NCBI RefSeq assembly: GCF_014207445.1
Contig: NZ_JACHEM010000011.1
Location: forward strand, 62,001-126,000
Reading direction: 5' to 3'
Length of the DNA stretch: 64,000 nt
Origin: Streptomyces candidus
Lineage (GTDB): Bacteria; Actinomycetota; Actinomycetes; Streptomycetales; Streptomycetaceae
The notes under the pieces are model-generated. The model was not told the origin of the DNA. It was given only the letters and a program-made list of their open reading frames with translations, and made no database searches. Positions 17,710 through 26,094 of the stretch are shown here, in pieces. Position 1 is the stretch's first letter. Each line of letters opens with the position of its first letter. Made by a program: the position numbers and the translations under genes.

Positions 17710-18249
17710 TCACGGCAGCTCGACGGACGACCGCAAGCGCCCGTACTCCTGCGCCATCGTCTCCAGCGTCCAGTGCGCGTTGAGGCCGCTGGGGCTGGGC
17801 AGCGCCCAGATCCGGGTGTCGCCGATCCTTCGCTCCTGCGGGCCGATCCGCGCCTTCTTCTCGCCGAAGGCCGCGCGGTACGCCGTCACACCGGCCACCG
17901 CGAGCCACTGCGGGCGCAGCCGCTCGACTCTGGCGGTCAGCTGCCGCCCGCCCTCCTCGTACTCCTCCGCCGTCAGTTCGTCGGCGCGGGCGCTGGCCCG
18001 GGTCACCACGTTGGTGATGCCGAGCCCGTACGTGAGCAGTTCGTCCTGCTCCTCGGGGCGCAACTGCCGGGGGGTGAAGCCCGAGCGGTGCAGCACGGGC
18101 CAGAACCGGTTGCCGGGCCGGGCGAAGTGGAGGCCTTTGGCAGCGGACATCAGGCCCGGGTTGATGCCGCAGAACAGGACGCGCAGACCGCCCGCGACCA
18201 CGTCGGGGACGACGCGGTCACGGGCGGCCAGAAGTTCCTCGGGAGTCAT
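17710..18249 (-). CDS. mug: Mismatch-specific uracil/thymine DNA glycosylase (Mug type)
   Basis: A 179-residue Mug/TDG-family DNA glycosylase. The active-site motif GINPGL is at about residue 29, followed by GNRFWPVLHRSGF and, near the C terminus, LPSPSGLNAHW, which matches the family's DNA-intercalating motif. It removes U or T opposite G in double-stranded DNA to start base excision repair. The Asn of GINPGL, typical of Mug enzymes, is present. Length is normal. The start at 18249 has only weak purines upstream. It lies 58 bp downstream of purB on the same strand and may be cotranscribed. Confidence 0.9.
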   Translation of the reverse strand: MTPEELLAARDRVVPDVVAGGLRVLFCGINPGLMSAAKGLHFARPGNRFWPVLHRSGFTPRQLRPEEQDELLTYGLGITNVVTRASARADELTAEEYEEGGRQLTARVERLRPQWLAVAGVTAYRAAFGEKKARIGPQERRIGDTRIWALPSPSGLNAHWTLETMAQEYGRLRSSVELP

Positions 18250-18307
18250 CCGAAAACCGTACCCCCACGGCTTTTCGTACGACCCGCCGCACTCCTCCTC
18301 CAAGGAT

Positions 18308-19741
18308 TCAGAGAATGGAGCCCGGTGTGTAGCCCGCCGCCTCGGGGTGCTGCTTGGCGATCTCCTCGATACGGGCGACGAGCGCGGCCACCTGCCGGCC
18401 GGCCGCACCGGTGAACGACAGCTTGTCCGCCATCAGTGCGTCCAGCTGCGCGCGGTCCAGCGGCATCCGGTCGTCGGCGGCGAGCTTGTCGAGGAGTTCG
18501 TTGCGCTCGGCACCCTGCTCGCGCATGGCGAGGGCGGCGGCGACGGCGTGCTCCTTGATGACCTCGTGCGCGGCCTCCCGGCCGACACCCGCCCGTACGG
18601 CCGCCATCAGGACCTTCGTCGTGGCGAGGAACGGCAGGTAGCGGTCCAGCTCGCGGGCGACGACGGCCGGGAACGCGCCGAACTCGTCGAGGACGGTCAG
18701 GAAGGTCTCCAGCAAACCGTCGAAGGCGAAGAAGGCGTCCGGCAGGGCCACGCGGCGGACCACGGAGCAGGACACGTCGCCCTCGTTCCACTGGTCGCCC
18801 GCCAGCTCGCCGGTCATCGACGCGTAGCCGCGCAGGATGACCATCAGACCGTTCACACGCTCGCAGGAACGGGTGTTCATCTTGTGCGGCATCGCGGAGG
18901 AGCCGACCTGGCCGGGCTTGAAGCCCTCGGTGACCAGCTCGTGACCCGCCATCAGGCGGATCGTCTTCGCGACGGAGGAGGGGGCGCCCGCGAGCTGCAC
19001 GAGCGCGGTCACCACCTCGTAGTCGAGGGAGCGGGGGTAGACCTGGCCGACCGAGGTGAAGGCGTGCGCGAAGCCCAGGTGGCCCGCCACGCGCTGCTCC
19101 AGCTCGGCCAGCTTCCCGGCGTCGCCCCCGAGCAGGTCCAGCATGTCCTGAGCGGTGCCGACCGGGCCCTTGATGCCGCGCAGCGGGTAGCGGCCGAGCA
19201 GCTCCTCCAGACGGCCGTACGCGACGAGCAGCTCGTCGGCGGCGGTCGCGAAGCGCTTGCCGAGGGTGGTGGCCTGCGCGGCCACGTTGTGCGACCGGCC
19301 CGCCATGACCAGTTCGGCGTACTGCGCCGACAGCTTGCCCAGGCGCGCGAGCACCGAGACGGTGCGGTCGCGCATCAGCTCCAGGGAGAGCCTGATCTGC
19401 AGCTGCTCGACGTTCTCGGTGAGGTCGCGGGACGTCATGCCCTTGTGGACCTGCTCGTGCCCGGCGAGGGCGTTGAACTCCTCGATCCGCGCCTTCACGT
19501 CGTGGCGGGTGACCTTCTCGCGCTCGGCGATGGAGGCCAGGTCGACCTGGTCGAGCACGCGCTCGTAGTCGGCGAGTGCGGCTTCCGGCACCTCGATCCC
19601 GAGGTCCTTCTGCGCACGCAGCACGGCCAGCCACAGCCGGCGCTCCAGCTTGACCTTCTGCTCGGGGGACCACAGGTCGGCGAGCTCCGCGGAGGCGTAG
19701 CGGCCGGCCAGGACATTGGGGATGCGGGGCTTGGCAGTCAC
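18308..19741 (-). CDS. purB: Adenylosuccinate lyase
   Basis: A 477-residue enzyme of the fumarase/aspartase superfamily. The signature GSSAMPHKMNTR is intact, with TSRDLTENVEQLQ and GRSHNVAAQATTLGKR earlier. It acts twice in purine synthesis: SAICAR to AICAR and adenylosuccinate to AMP, each with release of fumarate. The start is a GTG at 19741 with no ribosome binding site; a -10-like TAGAAT ends eight bases before it, so the transcript is probably leaderless. No other purine genes are nearby. Confidence 0.96.
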   Translation of the reverse strand: MTAKPRIPNVLAGRYASAELADLWSPEQKVKLERRLWLAVLRAQKDLGIEVPEAALADYERVLDQVDLASIAEREKVTRHDVKARIEEFNALAGHEQVHKGMTSRDLTENVEQLQIRLSLELMRDRTVSVLARLGKLSAQYAELVMAGRSHNVAAQATTLGKRFATAADELLVAYGRLEELLGRYPLRGIKGPVGTAQDMLDLLGGDAGKLAELEQRVAGHLGFAHAFTSVGQVYPRSLDYEVVTALVQLAGAPSSVAKTIRLMAGHELVTEGFKPGQVGSSAMPHKMNTRSCERVNGLMVILRGYASMTGELAGDQWNEGDVSCSVVRRVALPDAFFAFDGLLETFLTVLDEFGAFPAVVARELDRYLPFLATTKVLMAAVRAGVGREAAHEVIKEHAVAAALAMREQGAERNELLDKLAADDRMPLDRAQLDALMADKLSFTGAAGRQVAALVARIEEIAKQHPEAAGYTPGSIL

Positions 19742-19755
19742 GTAAACGGATTCTA
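19742..19755 (-). promoter_or_regulatory. Candidate leaderless promoter of purB (-10 element)
   Basis: On the minus strand TAGAAT (19755-19750) fits TANNNT and is followed by eight bases before the GTG at 19741. No Shine-Dalgarno sequence is present. No convincing -35 hexamer was found. Confidence 0.4.
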
Positions 19756-19847
19756 CTGGCGGTTCGTGCAGGCCAGAGCCGCGGGGCGGTTCGTAGGTTG
19801 CTACGAGGCGGCGGCCGCGGGTGCCGCATGGGGAGTGGCCTTCCGTA

Positions 19848-20651
19848 CTACGTGACCGGGCCGTCGCGGGTGACCTCCCGCATGCTCTCGTACGGGAGCA
19901 GCTCGGGCCGCTTCGCCGGGCGGCCGTCGCCGGAGGAGCGTCCCGTGAGCCTGCGTCCGATCCATGGCACCAGGTGCTCGCGTGCGAACCGTGCGTCGTG
20001 CACCCGGCGCGCGACCCACCTCGGCGGCAACGCGGCCGGCAGCGGGGACAGCCAGTCTTCCTCGGCCTCCAGTCCGAGTGCCTGCCAGACGGCCTCGGCG
20101 ACCCTGCGGTGCCCCTCTGCGGTCAGGTGCAGCCGGTCCACGTCCCACATCCGACGGTCGCTCAGCACGGCCGCCCCGTACAGGTCCACGACCAGCGCGT
20201 CGTGCTTCGCCGCCAGGTCGTCGACGATCGTGAACAGCTCCTCCATGCGGGGCCGGAACCGTTCCATGACCGGGCCGCTGCGCCCGGGACTGCGCATCAG
20301 CACCAGCCGCTTGCAGGACGGGGCGATGTGCTCGACCGCCTCGGTGAGCTTCGCGCGTACGTGGCCCATGTCGACCTTGGGACGCAGCGTGTCGTTGAGG
20401 CCGCCCACCAGGGTCACCACGTCCGCCCGCATCGCCGCGGCGAGCGGTGCCTGCTCGTCGGCGATCTGGGCGATGAGCTTGCCGCGCACGGCGAGGTTCG
20501 CGTACCGGAAACCGGGTGTGCGCGTGGCCATCCGGGCGGCGAGCAGATCGGCCCAGCCGCGGTAGGAACCGTCGGGCAGGAGGTCGGACATTCCCTCGGT
20601 GAAGGAGTCGCCGACCGCGACAAGACTGGTGTAGGTGACATTCATCTCCAT
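19848..20651 (-). CDS. SGNH/GDSL hydrolase
   Basis: A 267-residue SGNH-fold esterase or lipase-like hydrolase. Visible blocks are VAVGDSFTEG (catalytic Ser, residues 12-21), LVGGLNDTLRP (Gly/Asn block) and DRLHLTAEGH (catalytic Asp and His). There is no signal peptide, so it is probably cytoplasmic; its substrate is unknown. The start could be the ATG at 20651 or the ATG at 20645, two codons later. It lies 107 bp upstream of purB on the same strand. Confidence 0.9.
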   Translation of the reverse strand: MEMNVTYTSLVAVGDSFTEGMSDLLPDGSYRGWADLLAARMATRTPGFRYANLAVRGKLIAQIADEQAPLAAAMRADVVTLVGGLNDTLRPKVDMGHVRAKLTEAVEHIAPSCKRLVLMRSPGRSGPVMERFRPRMEELFTIVDDLAAKHDALVVDLYGAAVLSDRRMWDVDRLHLTAEGHRRVAEAVWQALGLEAEEDWLSPLPAALPPRWVARRVHDARFAREHLVPWIGRRLTGRSSGDGRPAKRPELLPYESMREVTRDGPVT

Positions 20652-20768
20652 GGCGGAGCGATCGTACCCGGTCGCCGCACGACGTGCCCGGCCGGGAAAC
20701 GACGACCGCCGGGCCGCTCCCCTTCGAGAGCGACCCGGCAGTGCGCGTGCCAGTGGCGGGCTACGGCA

Positions 20769-21788
20769 TCAGGCCTGCTGCGGCGGTCCCACCAGCTCCC
20801 GCAGCACGTCCTCCATGGTCACCAGACCCGCGGGCCTGCCGCCCGCGTCCGCGACCGCCGCCAGGTGGGTACGGCTGCGGCGCATCGCGGTGAGCACGTC
20901 GTCCAGCGGGGTCTCCGCACGGACCCGGGCGATCGGCCGCATCGCCGACACCGGGAACGGCAGATCCCGCGGCGTCGCGTCCAGAGCGTCCTTGACGTGC
21001 AGGTAGCCCAGGATGCGACGGGTGGAGTCCAGGACGGGGAAGCGGGAGAACCCGGACTCGGCGGAGAGTTGTTCCAGCTCCTCCGGAGTGGTGCCGACCG
21101 CCGCGTACACGACCCGCTCGACCGGCATCACCACGTCCCCGACCGGGCGGCGGCCCAGCTCCAGGGCGTCCCGGAGCCGCTCGGCGGCCCGGTCGTCGAT
21201 GAGGCCGGCGTCCCCCGCGTCCTTCACGAGCCGCGCCAGTTCGTCGTCGGAGAAGGTCGCCGACACCTCGTCCTTGGTCTCCACCTTCAGCAGCTTCAGC
21301 AGCAGGTTGGCGAAGGAGTTGATCGCGAAGATCACCGGGCGCAGCGCCCGGGCCAGGGCCACCAGCGGCGGGCCGAGGAGCAGCGCGGTCCTGGTCGGCT
21401 CCGCCAGGGCGATGTTCTTCGGCACCATCTCGCCCAGCAGCATGTGCAGGTACGTCGCCAGCGACAGCGCGATGACGAACGAGATCGGGTGCGTCAGCGC
21501 GTCGGGCACGCCCACCGCGTGGAACAGCGGCTCCAGCAGGTGTGCGATGGCCGGCTCGGCGACCACGCCGAGCACCAGGGTGCACAGGGTGATACCCAGC
21601 TGGGCGGCGGCCAGCAGCGCCGAGACGTGTTCCAGGCCCCAGATGACGCTGCGCGCCCTGCGGTTGCCGGCTTCGGCCTCGGGTTCGATCTGACTGCGCC
21701 GCACCGAGATCAGCGCGAATTCCGCACCGACGAAGAAGGCGTTGACGACCAGGGTGAGCAGGCCGATGAGGAGTTGTACGGCGATCAT
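20769..21788 (-). CDS. CNNM/HlyC-CorC type membrane protein (hemolysin family), short form
   Basis: A 339-residue protein with an N-terminal DUF21/CNNM membrane domain (about 1-180, several hydrophobic helices, GEMVPKNIALAEP) and a CBS-domain pair (MPVERVVYAAVGTTPEEL ..., MRPIARVRAETPLDDVLTAM). It ends directly after the second CBS domain and so lacks the C-terminal CorC/HlyC domain of its longer neighbour. Family members are linked to Mg2+ or other ion efflux; the old name hemolysin is historical. The start overlaps the neighbour's stop (ATGA, 21785-21788), so the two may act as a heteromer. Confidence 0.88.
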   Translation of the reverse strand: MIAVQLLIGLLTLVVNAFFVGAEFALISVRRSQIEPEAEAGNRRARSVIWGLEHVSALLAAAQLGITLCTLVLGVVAEPAIAHLLEPLFHAVGVPDALTHPISFVIALSLATYLHMLLGEMVPKNIALAEPTRTALLLGPPLVALARALRPVIFAINSFANLLLKLLKVETKDEVSATFSDDELARLVKDAGDAGLIDDRAAERLRDALELGRRPVGDVVMPVERVVYAAVGTTPEELEQLSAESGFSRFPVLDSTRRILGYLHVKDALDATPRDLPFPVSAMRPIARVRAETPLDDVLTAMRRSRTHLAAVADAGGRPAGLVTMEDVLRELVGPPQQA

Positions 21789-23146
21789 CGTCCAGCCTTC
21801 GCATCGTGGGACAGCACCGCTTCGGCGGTCGCGCTCTCGGACTGCAGGGGCGCGTGCATGAGCACCCGCGCCGCCCGGCGTCCGCTCGCGTCCACGACGT
21901 CCAGCTTCCAGCCCGACAGCTCCACGCAGTCACCCACCTCGGGGATCCGGCCCAGCTCGGTGGCGATCAGCCCGGCCAGGGTCTCGTACGGGCCTTCGGC
22001 GACCCGCAGCCCGATCCGCTCCAGCTGGTCGGTACGGGCAGCGCCGTCCGCCGACCACAGGTCGCGGCCGTCGGTGTCCTCGCCGGACCGGGCGAGGTCG
22101 GGGGTCTCGTGCGGGTCGTGCTCGTCGCGCACCTCGCCGACGACCTCCTCGACGATGTCCTCCAGCGTGACGACACCGGCCGTGCCGCCGTACTCGTCGA
22201 TGACGACCGCCATGGTCCGCTTGCCGGACAGGCGGTCCAGCAGCCGGTCCACGGTGAGCGTCTCGGGGACGAGCAGCGGTTCGCGGATCAGTTCGGTCAC
22301 CGGATGCCGGGGCCTGCGGGCGGCCGGTACGGCCAGTACGTCCTTGATGTGGACCAGGCCGACGACCGAGTCCAGGCTGCCCCGGTACACGGGGAACCGG
22401 GACAGGCCGGTCGCCCGGGTGGCGTTCGCGACGTCCTCGGCGGTTGCCTGTACGTCCAGCGCGGTGACCTGCACGCGCGGGGTCATCACGTTCTCCGCGG
22501 TCAGCTCGGCCAGGTTGAGCGTACGGACGAACAGCTCCGCCGTGTCGGCCTCCAGCGCGCCCGCCTTCGCGGAGTGGCGGGCCAGGGCGACCAGCTCCTG
22601 AGGGCTGCGCGCGGAGGCCAGCTCCTCGGTCGGCTCCATGCCGAAGCGCCGCAGGATGCGGTTGGCCGTGTTGTTGAGGTGGCTGATCAGGGGCTTGAAC
22701 GCGGCGGTGAAGACGCGCTGCGGGGTCGCGACGACCTTGGCGACGGCCAGCGGTGAGGAGATCGCCCAGTTCTTGGGGACAAGCTCGCCGACGACCATCA
22801 GGACGACGGTCGACAGTGCCGTGCCGAGCGCCAGGGCCACCGAGGAGGCCACGGCGGACGGCAGACCGACCGCCTCGACCGGGCCCTTGAGCAGCTTGGC
22901 GATCGACGGCTCGGAGAGCATGCCGACGAGGAGATTGGTGACGGTGATGCCGAGCTGCGCGCCCGACAGCTGGAAGGTGAGTCCGCGGACGGCTTTCAGG
23001 GCGCTGTCCGCGCCCCGTTCGCCTCGCTCGACCGCCCGTTCCAGCTCGCCGCGCTCGATGGTCGTGAGCGAGAACTCCGCCGCGACGAAGGCGCCGCACA
23101 TCAGCGAGAGCAGCAGCGCCACGAGGAGCAGAAGCACTTCAATCAT
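21785..23146 (-). CDS. CNNM/HlyC-CorC type membrane protein (hemolysin family), long form
   Basis: A 453-residue protein: DUF21/CNNM membrane domain (about 1-195, with GELVPKNWAISSPLAVA), a CBS pair (MTPRVQVTALDVQATAEDV ... LVPETLTVDRLLDRL; GGTAGVVTLEDIVEEVVGEV) and a C-terminal CorC/HlyC domain (about 365-440, AGLIATELGRIPEVGDCVELSGWKLDV in parts). It is probably involved in divalent cation or related ion transport. The ATG at 23146 has an excellent GGAGGTG seven bases upstream. It is first in a two-gene operon with the short form. Confidence 0.9.
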   Translation of the reverse strand: MIEVLLLLVALLLSLMCGAFVAAEFSLTTIERGELERAVERGERGADSALKAVRGLTFQLSGAQLGITVTNLLVGMLSEPSIAKLLKGPVEAVGLPSAVASSVALALGTALSTVVLMVVGELVPKNWAISSPLAVAKVVATPQRVFTAAFKPLISHLNNTANRILRRFGMEPTEELASARSPQELVALARHSAKAGALEADTAELFVRTLNLAELTAENVMTPRVQVTALDVQATAEDVANATRATGLSRFPVYRGSLDSVVGLVHIKDVLAVPAARRPRHPVTELIREPLLVPETLTVDRLLDRLSGKRTMAVVIDEYGGTAGVVTLEDIVEEVVGEVRDEHDPHETPDLARSGEDTDGRDLWSADGAARTDQLERIGLRVAEGPYETLAGLIATELGRIPEVGDCVELSGWKLDVVDASGRRAARVLMHAPLQSESATAEAVLSHDAKAGR

Positions 23147-23340
23147 CGGTTCACCTCCGTCCCATGGTCGGGCAGGGGCAGAAGGATCGCGCGATGTCGG
23201 GTACTGGGAGGCTCGCCCATGGGCGGACGCTCACACCTTTCAAGAGAGGGACGGAAAATCCTGGAAGTACCAGAATGAAGCACCCATGGTAAAGGACCGG
23301 CAAAACCGTTCGAGCGGGACGGGCCCGCGCACGCTGCGGA

Positions 23341-23775
23341 TCACTGTCCGAGCGGCTTGACCCAACGGCTCCACTGCGGCTCCGGCGTGTACCCCGCCGA
23401 CCGCCAGGCGGGGTGCGCGAGGGTGTTTCCGTCCAGCACCATGGCGTCCCCACGCCGCCCGCCCAACCGGACGAACCGGTCCTCGGCGGCGGCGAGCAGC
23501 GCGCCGGAGACACCCTGCCGCCGGTGCCCGGGGTGGACCGCGAGCCGGTAGAGCGAGCAACGCCAGCCGTCGAACCCGGCGATCACCGTGCCGACCAGCT
23601 CTCCGCCCCGCTCGGCCAGGATCAGGGCTTCGGGATCGCGCGCGAGCAGCCGTTCGACGCCGTCGCGGTCGTCGCTGATGCTTGTGCCCTCGGCCGCCGT
23701 CTTCCAGAAGGCGAGGACGGCGTCGAGGTCGGCCGCGACCGCACTCCTGAGCTGCATGTTTGCAAGATCGCTCAT
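23341..23775 (-). CDS. GNAT family N-acetyltransferase
   Basis: A 144-residue GNAT acetyltransferase. Motifs: QLRSAVAADLDAVLAFW at the N terminus, LAERGGELVGTVIAGFDGWRCSLYRLAVHP (beta4-beta5, in parts) and the acetyl-CoA loop HRRQGVSGALLAAAED. The substrate is unknown. The ATG at 23775 has GGGA upstream; an ATG at 23757 is possible. The frame stays open upstream and reads directly into the 3' remnant of a deleted ABC ATPase, so a longer chimeric product is formally possible. Confidence 0.85.
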   Translation of the reverse strand: MSDLANMQLRSAVAADLDAVLAFWKTAAEGTSISDDRDGVERLLARDPEALILAERGGELVGTVIAGFDGWRCSLYRLAVHPGHRRQGVSGALLAAAEDRFVRLGGRRGDAMVLDGNTLAHPAWRSAGYTPEPQWSRWVKPLGQ

Positions 23776-23922
23776 GAGTGCATCCCACCACCGCCCGGCG
23801 GCGGTGTCGAGAGGATTCCGCCATGCGGTCAGTCGGCGTTCTCCCGCGGCGTCGAGCTCGCGCACACCTGAGGTCTCCTGGTTCGATGTAGCCGCCAAGT
23901 GGCCTTTCTGCATTGGTGGTTC

Positions 23923-24173
23923 ACGGAAAAAGAGACGGGCGGCCGGGACGGCGGCGCCCGGGTCGTGGCTCACCATCACCACCGTCTGGCCGAGTGAGTC
24001 GACCGAGTCGACTTGCCCGACCCGGACGGGCCCATCACCGCCGTGAACCGGCCGCGCGCGATGTCGACGTCCACGACGTCCAGAGCGAGCACGGTGGTCT
24101 CACCGCTGCCGTACGCCTTGGTGAGGTTGCGGGCGCGGGCGGCGGCGACGGCTGGAGCGACGGGTGCGGACAC
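23923..24173 (-). pseudogene. ABC transporter ATP-binding protein with large internal deletion
   Basis: From a GTG at 24173, with a perfect AGGAGG six bases upstream, the frame encodes a normal MacB/LolD-type ATPase start (ARNLTKAYGSGETTVLAL ... FTAVMGPSGSGKS) up to Walker A. At about 24005 it jumps into another frame that encodes the end of the same family, SLGQTVVMVSHDPGAA. Roughly the middle 100 or more residues (Q-loop, signature, Walker B) are gone. The junction falls in a GTCGACTCG/GTCGACTCA near-duplication. No permease gene is next to it. It cannot make a working ATPase. Confidence 0.75.
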
Positions 24174-24306
24174 GGCGGCCTCCTGGTGGGACGTACCCAA
24201 CTCCCTTGCCGGACAAGAGGTTAGGGCCCATCCCGTACGGCGCAAACCCCCCGGAAGGCCGGTCCGGCGCGGTCCCTGTAAGGGGCACGGGAACCGCCCT
24301 CGCCGG

Positions 24307-25071
24307 TCACGGCCGCTCGGTCACGTTCCCGGGCCGCTGTGCCACTCCCAGCACGCACGCCGACGTCGGCAGCCGGAGCCCCTTCTCGGGCACGGTCACC
24401 CGCCGGAACGACACGGCCGTGAATCCGGCCTGCCGGATCTCGTCCACCGGATCCCGCGAGGTGTGACAGTTGCCGAACAGCAGCGGCCACACCGTACGGT
24501 CGAGACCCCGCTGGAGGGTCGCCATGGAGCGCCGCTCATCCCGACCGTGTTCAAAGAACCGCAGCTCACCGCCGGGGCGCAGGACCCGCCTCGCTTCAGC
24601 CAGCGCCCGTTCCACGTTCCGCACGCTGCACAGCACCAGCGAGAACACCACCGCGTCGTACGCCTCGCTCTTCACCGGCAGTGCTTCCGCCGCACCCGGC
24701 ACCACGTCCACCGGGACACCGGCCCTGACGGCGGCACGCAGCGCCGACTCCCGCAGCAGACGTTCCGGTTCGATGGCGACGACCTCGGAGACGGCCGACG
24801 GGTAGTGCGCGAAGTTCAGGCCGTTGCCCGCGCCGACCTCCAAAACCCGGCCGGACAGCCCCGACAGCAGGTCCTTCCGGTGCGCGGCGACCCCGCCGTG
24901 CAGGTCCGCCGACACGCTGAGCCGGGCGTAGGCACGGGCGAACAACGGGTGACTCACAGCGTCGCGCGCCATCCTGCCCCGGCGCGCACGGGGACGCGGA
25001 CGCAGTCGGGACCGCAGAGGCCGGCGGGGACGCGGGCCGGGGCCCGGAAGCGGACCGGAAGGTGCTGTCAT
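24307..25071 (-). CDS. Class I SAM-dependent methyltransferase
   Basis: A 254-residue methyltransferase with the class I fold. Motif I is VLEVGAGNGLNFAHYP, motif II EVVAIEPERLLRE, and the post-motif region is YDAVVFSLVLCSV and LRPGGELRFFEHGRD, as in UbiE/Methyltransf_11 proteins. A basic Arg/Pro-rich stretch occupies residues 1-34. The ATG at 25071 is chosen for GGAGGAG eight bases upstream; an ATG at 24972 would remove the basic stretch. The methyl acceptor is unknown. It lies downstream of bioD on the same strand, separated by 111 bp. Confidence 0.87.
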   Translation of the reverse strand: MTAPSGPLPGPGPRPRRPLRSRLRPRPRARRGRMARDAVSHPLFARAYARLSVSADLHGGVAAHRKDLLSGLSGRVLEVGAGNGLNFAHYPSAVSEVVAIEPERLLRESALRAAVRAGVPVDVVPGAAEALPVKSEAYDAVVFSLVLCSVRNVERALAEARRVLRPGGELRFFEHGRDERRSMATLQRGLDRTVWPLLFGNCHTSRDPVDEIRQAGFTAVSFRRVTVPEKGLRLPTSACVLGVAQRPGNVTERP

Positions 25072-25182
25072 CGCGGAACTCCTCCGTGAAACGGACGGGT
25101 ACCGCGATTGTGCCCCCGGAGCGGGCGGATCCGCCGCCCCCGGAGGGGGTGAACCGGGCGGCGTTGCGTCCCGCTCCGGCGG

Positions 25183-25902
25183 TCAGCGCCAGGACGCGGC
25201 GAACGCCGCCACCTCCCACGCCCCGCCCAGTTCCGGCGCGAGCCACTCGCCCGCCTGTGCCTGGAACCGCGCGGGCGCCAGACCGCCCGCGCCCTCCGGC
25301 ACGGCGCCCAGCAGCGGAGCCCCCGCCATCTCGGCCAGCTCGTCCACGTTGCACCGCTCGGCCAGACCGGGTTCGCGGGGCCAGCTGCCGATGACCACGC
25401 CGAGCGTGCGCAACTCCCGCGCCCGCAGAGCCTCTCCGGTCAGCTGTACGCAGTTGAGGGTGCCGAGCGAGGGCGCGGCCACGACGAGGACGGGAGCGTC
25501 CAGCAGCCGGGCGGCGTCGGCGAGGGTGCCGCCCTCGTCGTCCAGCCGCACGAGCAGGCCGCCCGCGCCCTCGACGAGCACGAGGTCGTACTCGGTCGCC
25601 AGCTCGGCGGCGGCGTCGGCCACCCCGCGGGGCGTGACGGGAGTGAGTCCGGCGCGGCGGGCCGCCGTCGCGGGGGCCAGCGGTTCGGGGAAGCGGGCGA
25701 GCTCGACGGCGGCGACGCCGGGCCCGGCGAGGCGGACGGCGACGTGCGCGTCGCCGTCCTCACCGGGGGCGACGCCGGTCTGCGCGGGCTTCAGCACACA
25801 GACGCGCTTGCCGTGGGCGCGGGCCAGGGATGCGACGGCCGCGGTGACGACGGTCTTGCCGATGTCGGTGTTGGTGCCGGTGACGAAGAGGGGGGAGTGC
25901 AT
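25183..25902 (-). CDS. bioD: Dethiobiotin synthetase
   Basis: A 239-residue enzyme with the P-loop FVTGTNTDIGKTVVTAAVA at residues 6-24 and LVEGAGGLLVRLDDEGG further on. It closes the ureido ring: 7,8-diaminopelargonic acid + CO2 + ATP gives dethiobiotin. The ATG at 25902 has AGGAG five bases upstream. It is the last gene of bioB-bioA-bioD. Unlike the tight bioB/bioA junction, 192 bp separate it from bioA, and that gap holds a hexanucleotide repeat next to the ribosome binding site. Confidence 0.95.
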   Translation of the reverse strand: MHSPLFVTGTNTDIGKTVVTAAVASLARAHGKRVCVLKPAQTGVAPGEDGDAHVAVRLAGPGVAAVELARFPEPLAPATAARRAGLTPVTPRGVADAAAELATEYDLVLVEGAGGLLVRLDDEGGTLADAARLLDAPVLVVAAPSLGTLNCVQLTGEALRARELRTLGVVIGSWPREPGLAERCNVDELAEMAGAPLLGAVPEGAGGLAPARFQAQAGEWLAPELGGAWEVAAFAASWR

Positions 25903-25911
25903 GAATCTCCT

Positions 25912-25941
25912 GGATGCGGATGCGGATGCGGATGCGGATGT
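25912..25941. repeat. Hexanucleotide tandem repeat upstream of bioD
   Basis: GGATGC is repeated four times (25912-25935) and followed by a fifth degenerate copy GGATGT (25936-25941). Read on the coding strand of bioD, the array abuts the Shine-Dalgarno sequence. It lies in the 192-bp bioA-bioD gap, which otherwise holds G/C-rich sequence with no gene. Confidence 0.9.
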
Positions 25942-26094
25942 GCGGTGCGGGCGCCGGGGGCGGGGAGGAGTGTGCGTGCGAGGGCTGGGGGGTGCCGGCG
26001 GTGAGGCGTACTGGCCGGCAGGGGACGCTGCGTTCGGGACCGTCCCCGCTGCCGCCCTTTCAGTTCCCGCTGGCCTGCCTGCCTCCGCCCCCCC

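Noticed and set aside
24174..24306. A permease gene for the deleted ABC ATPase
   Set aside because: The 133-bp gap is too short, and no hydrophobic multi-helix frame flanks the remnant.
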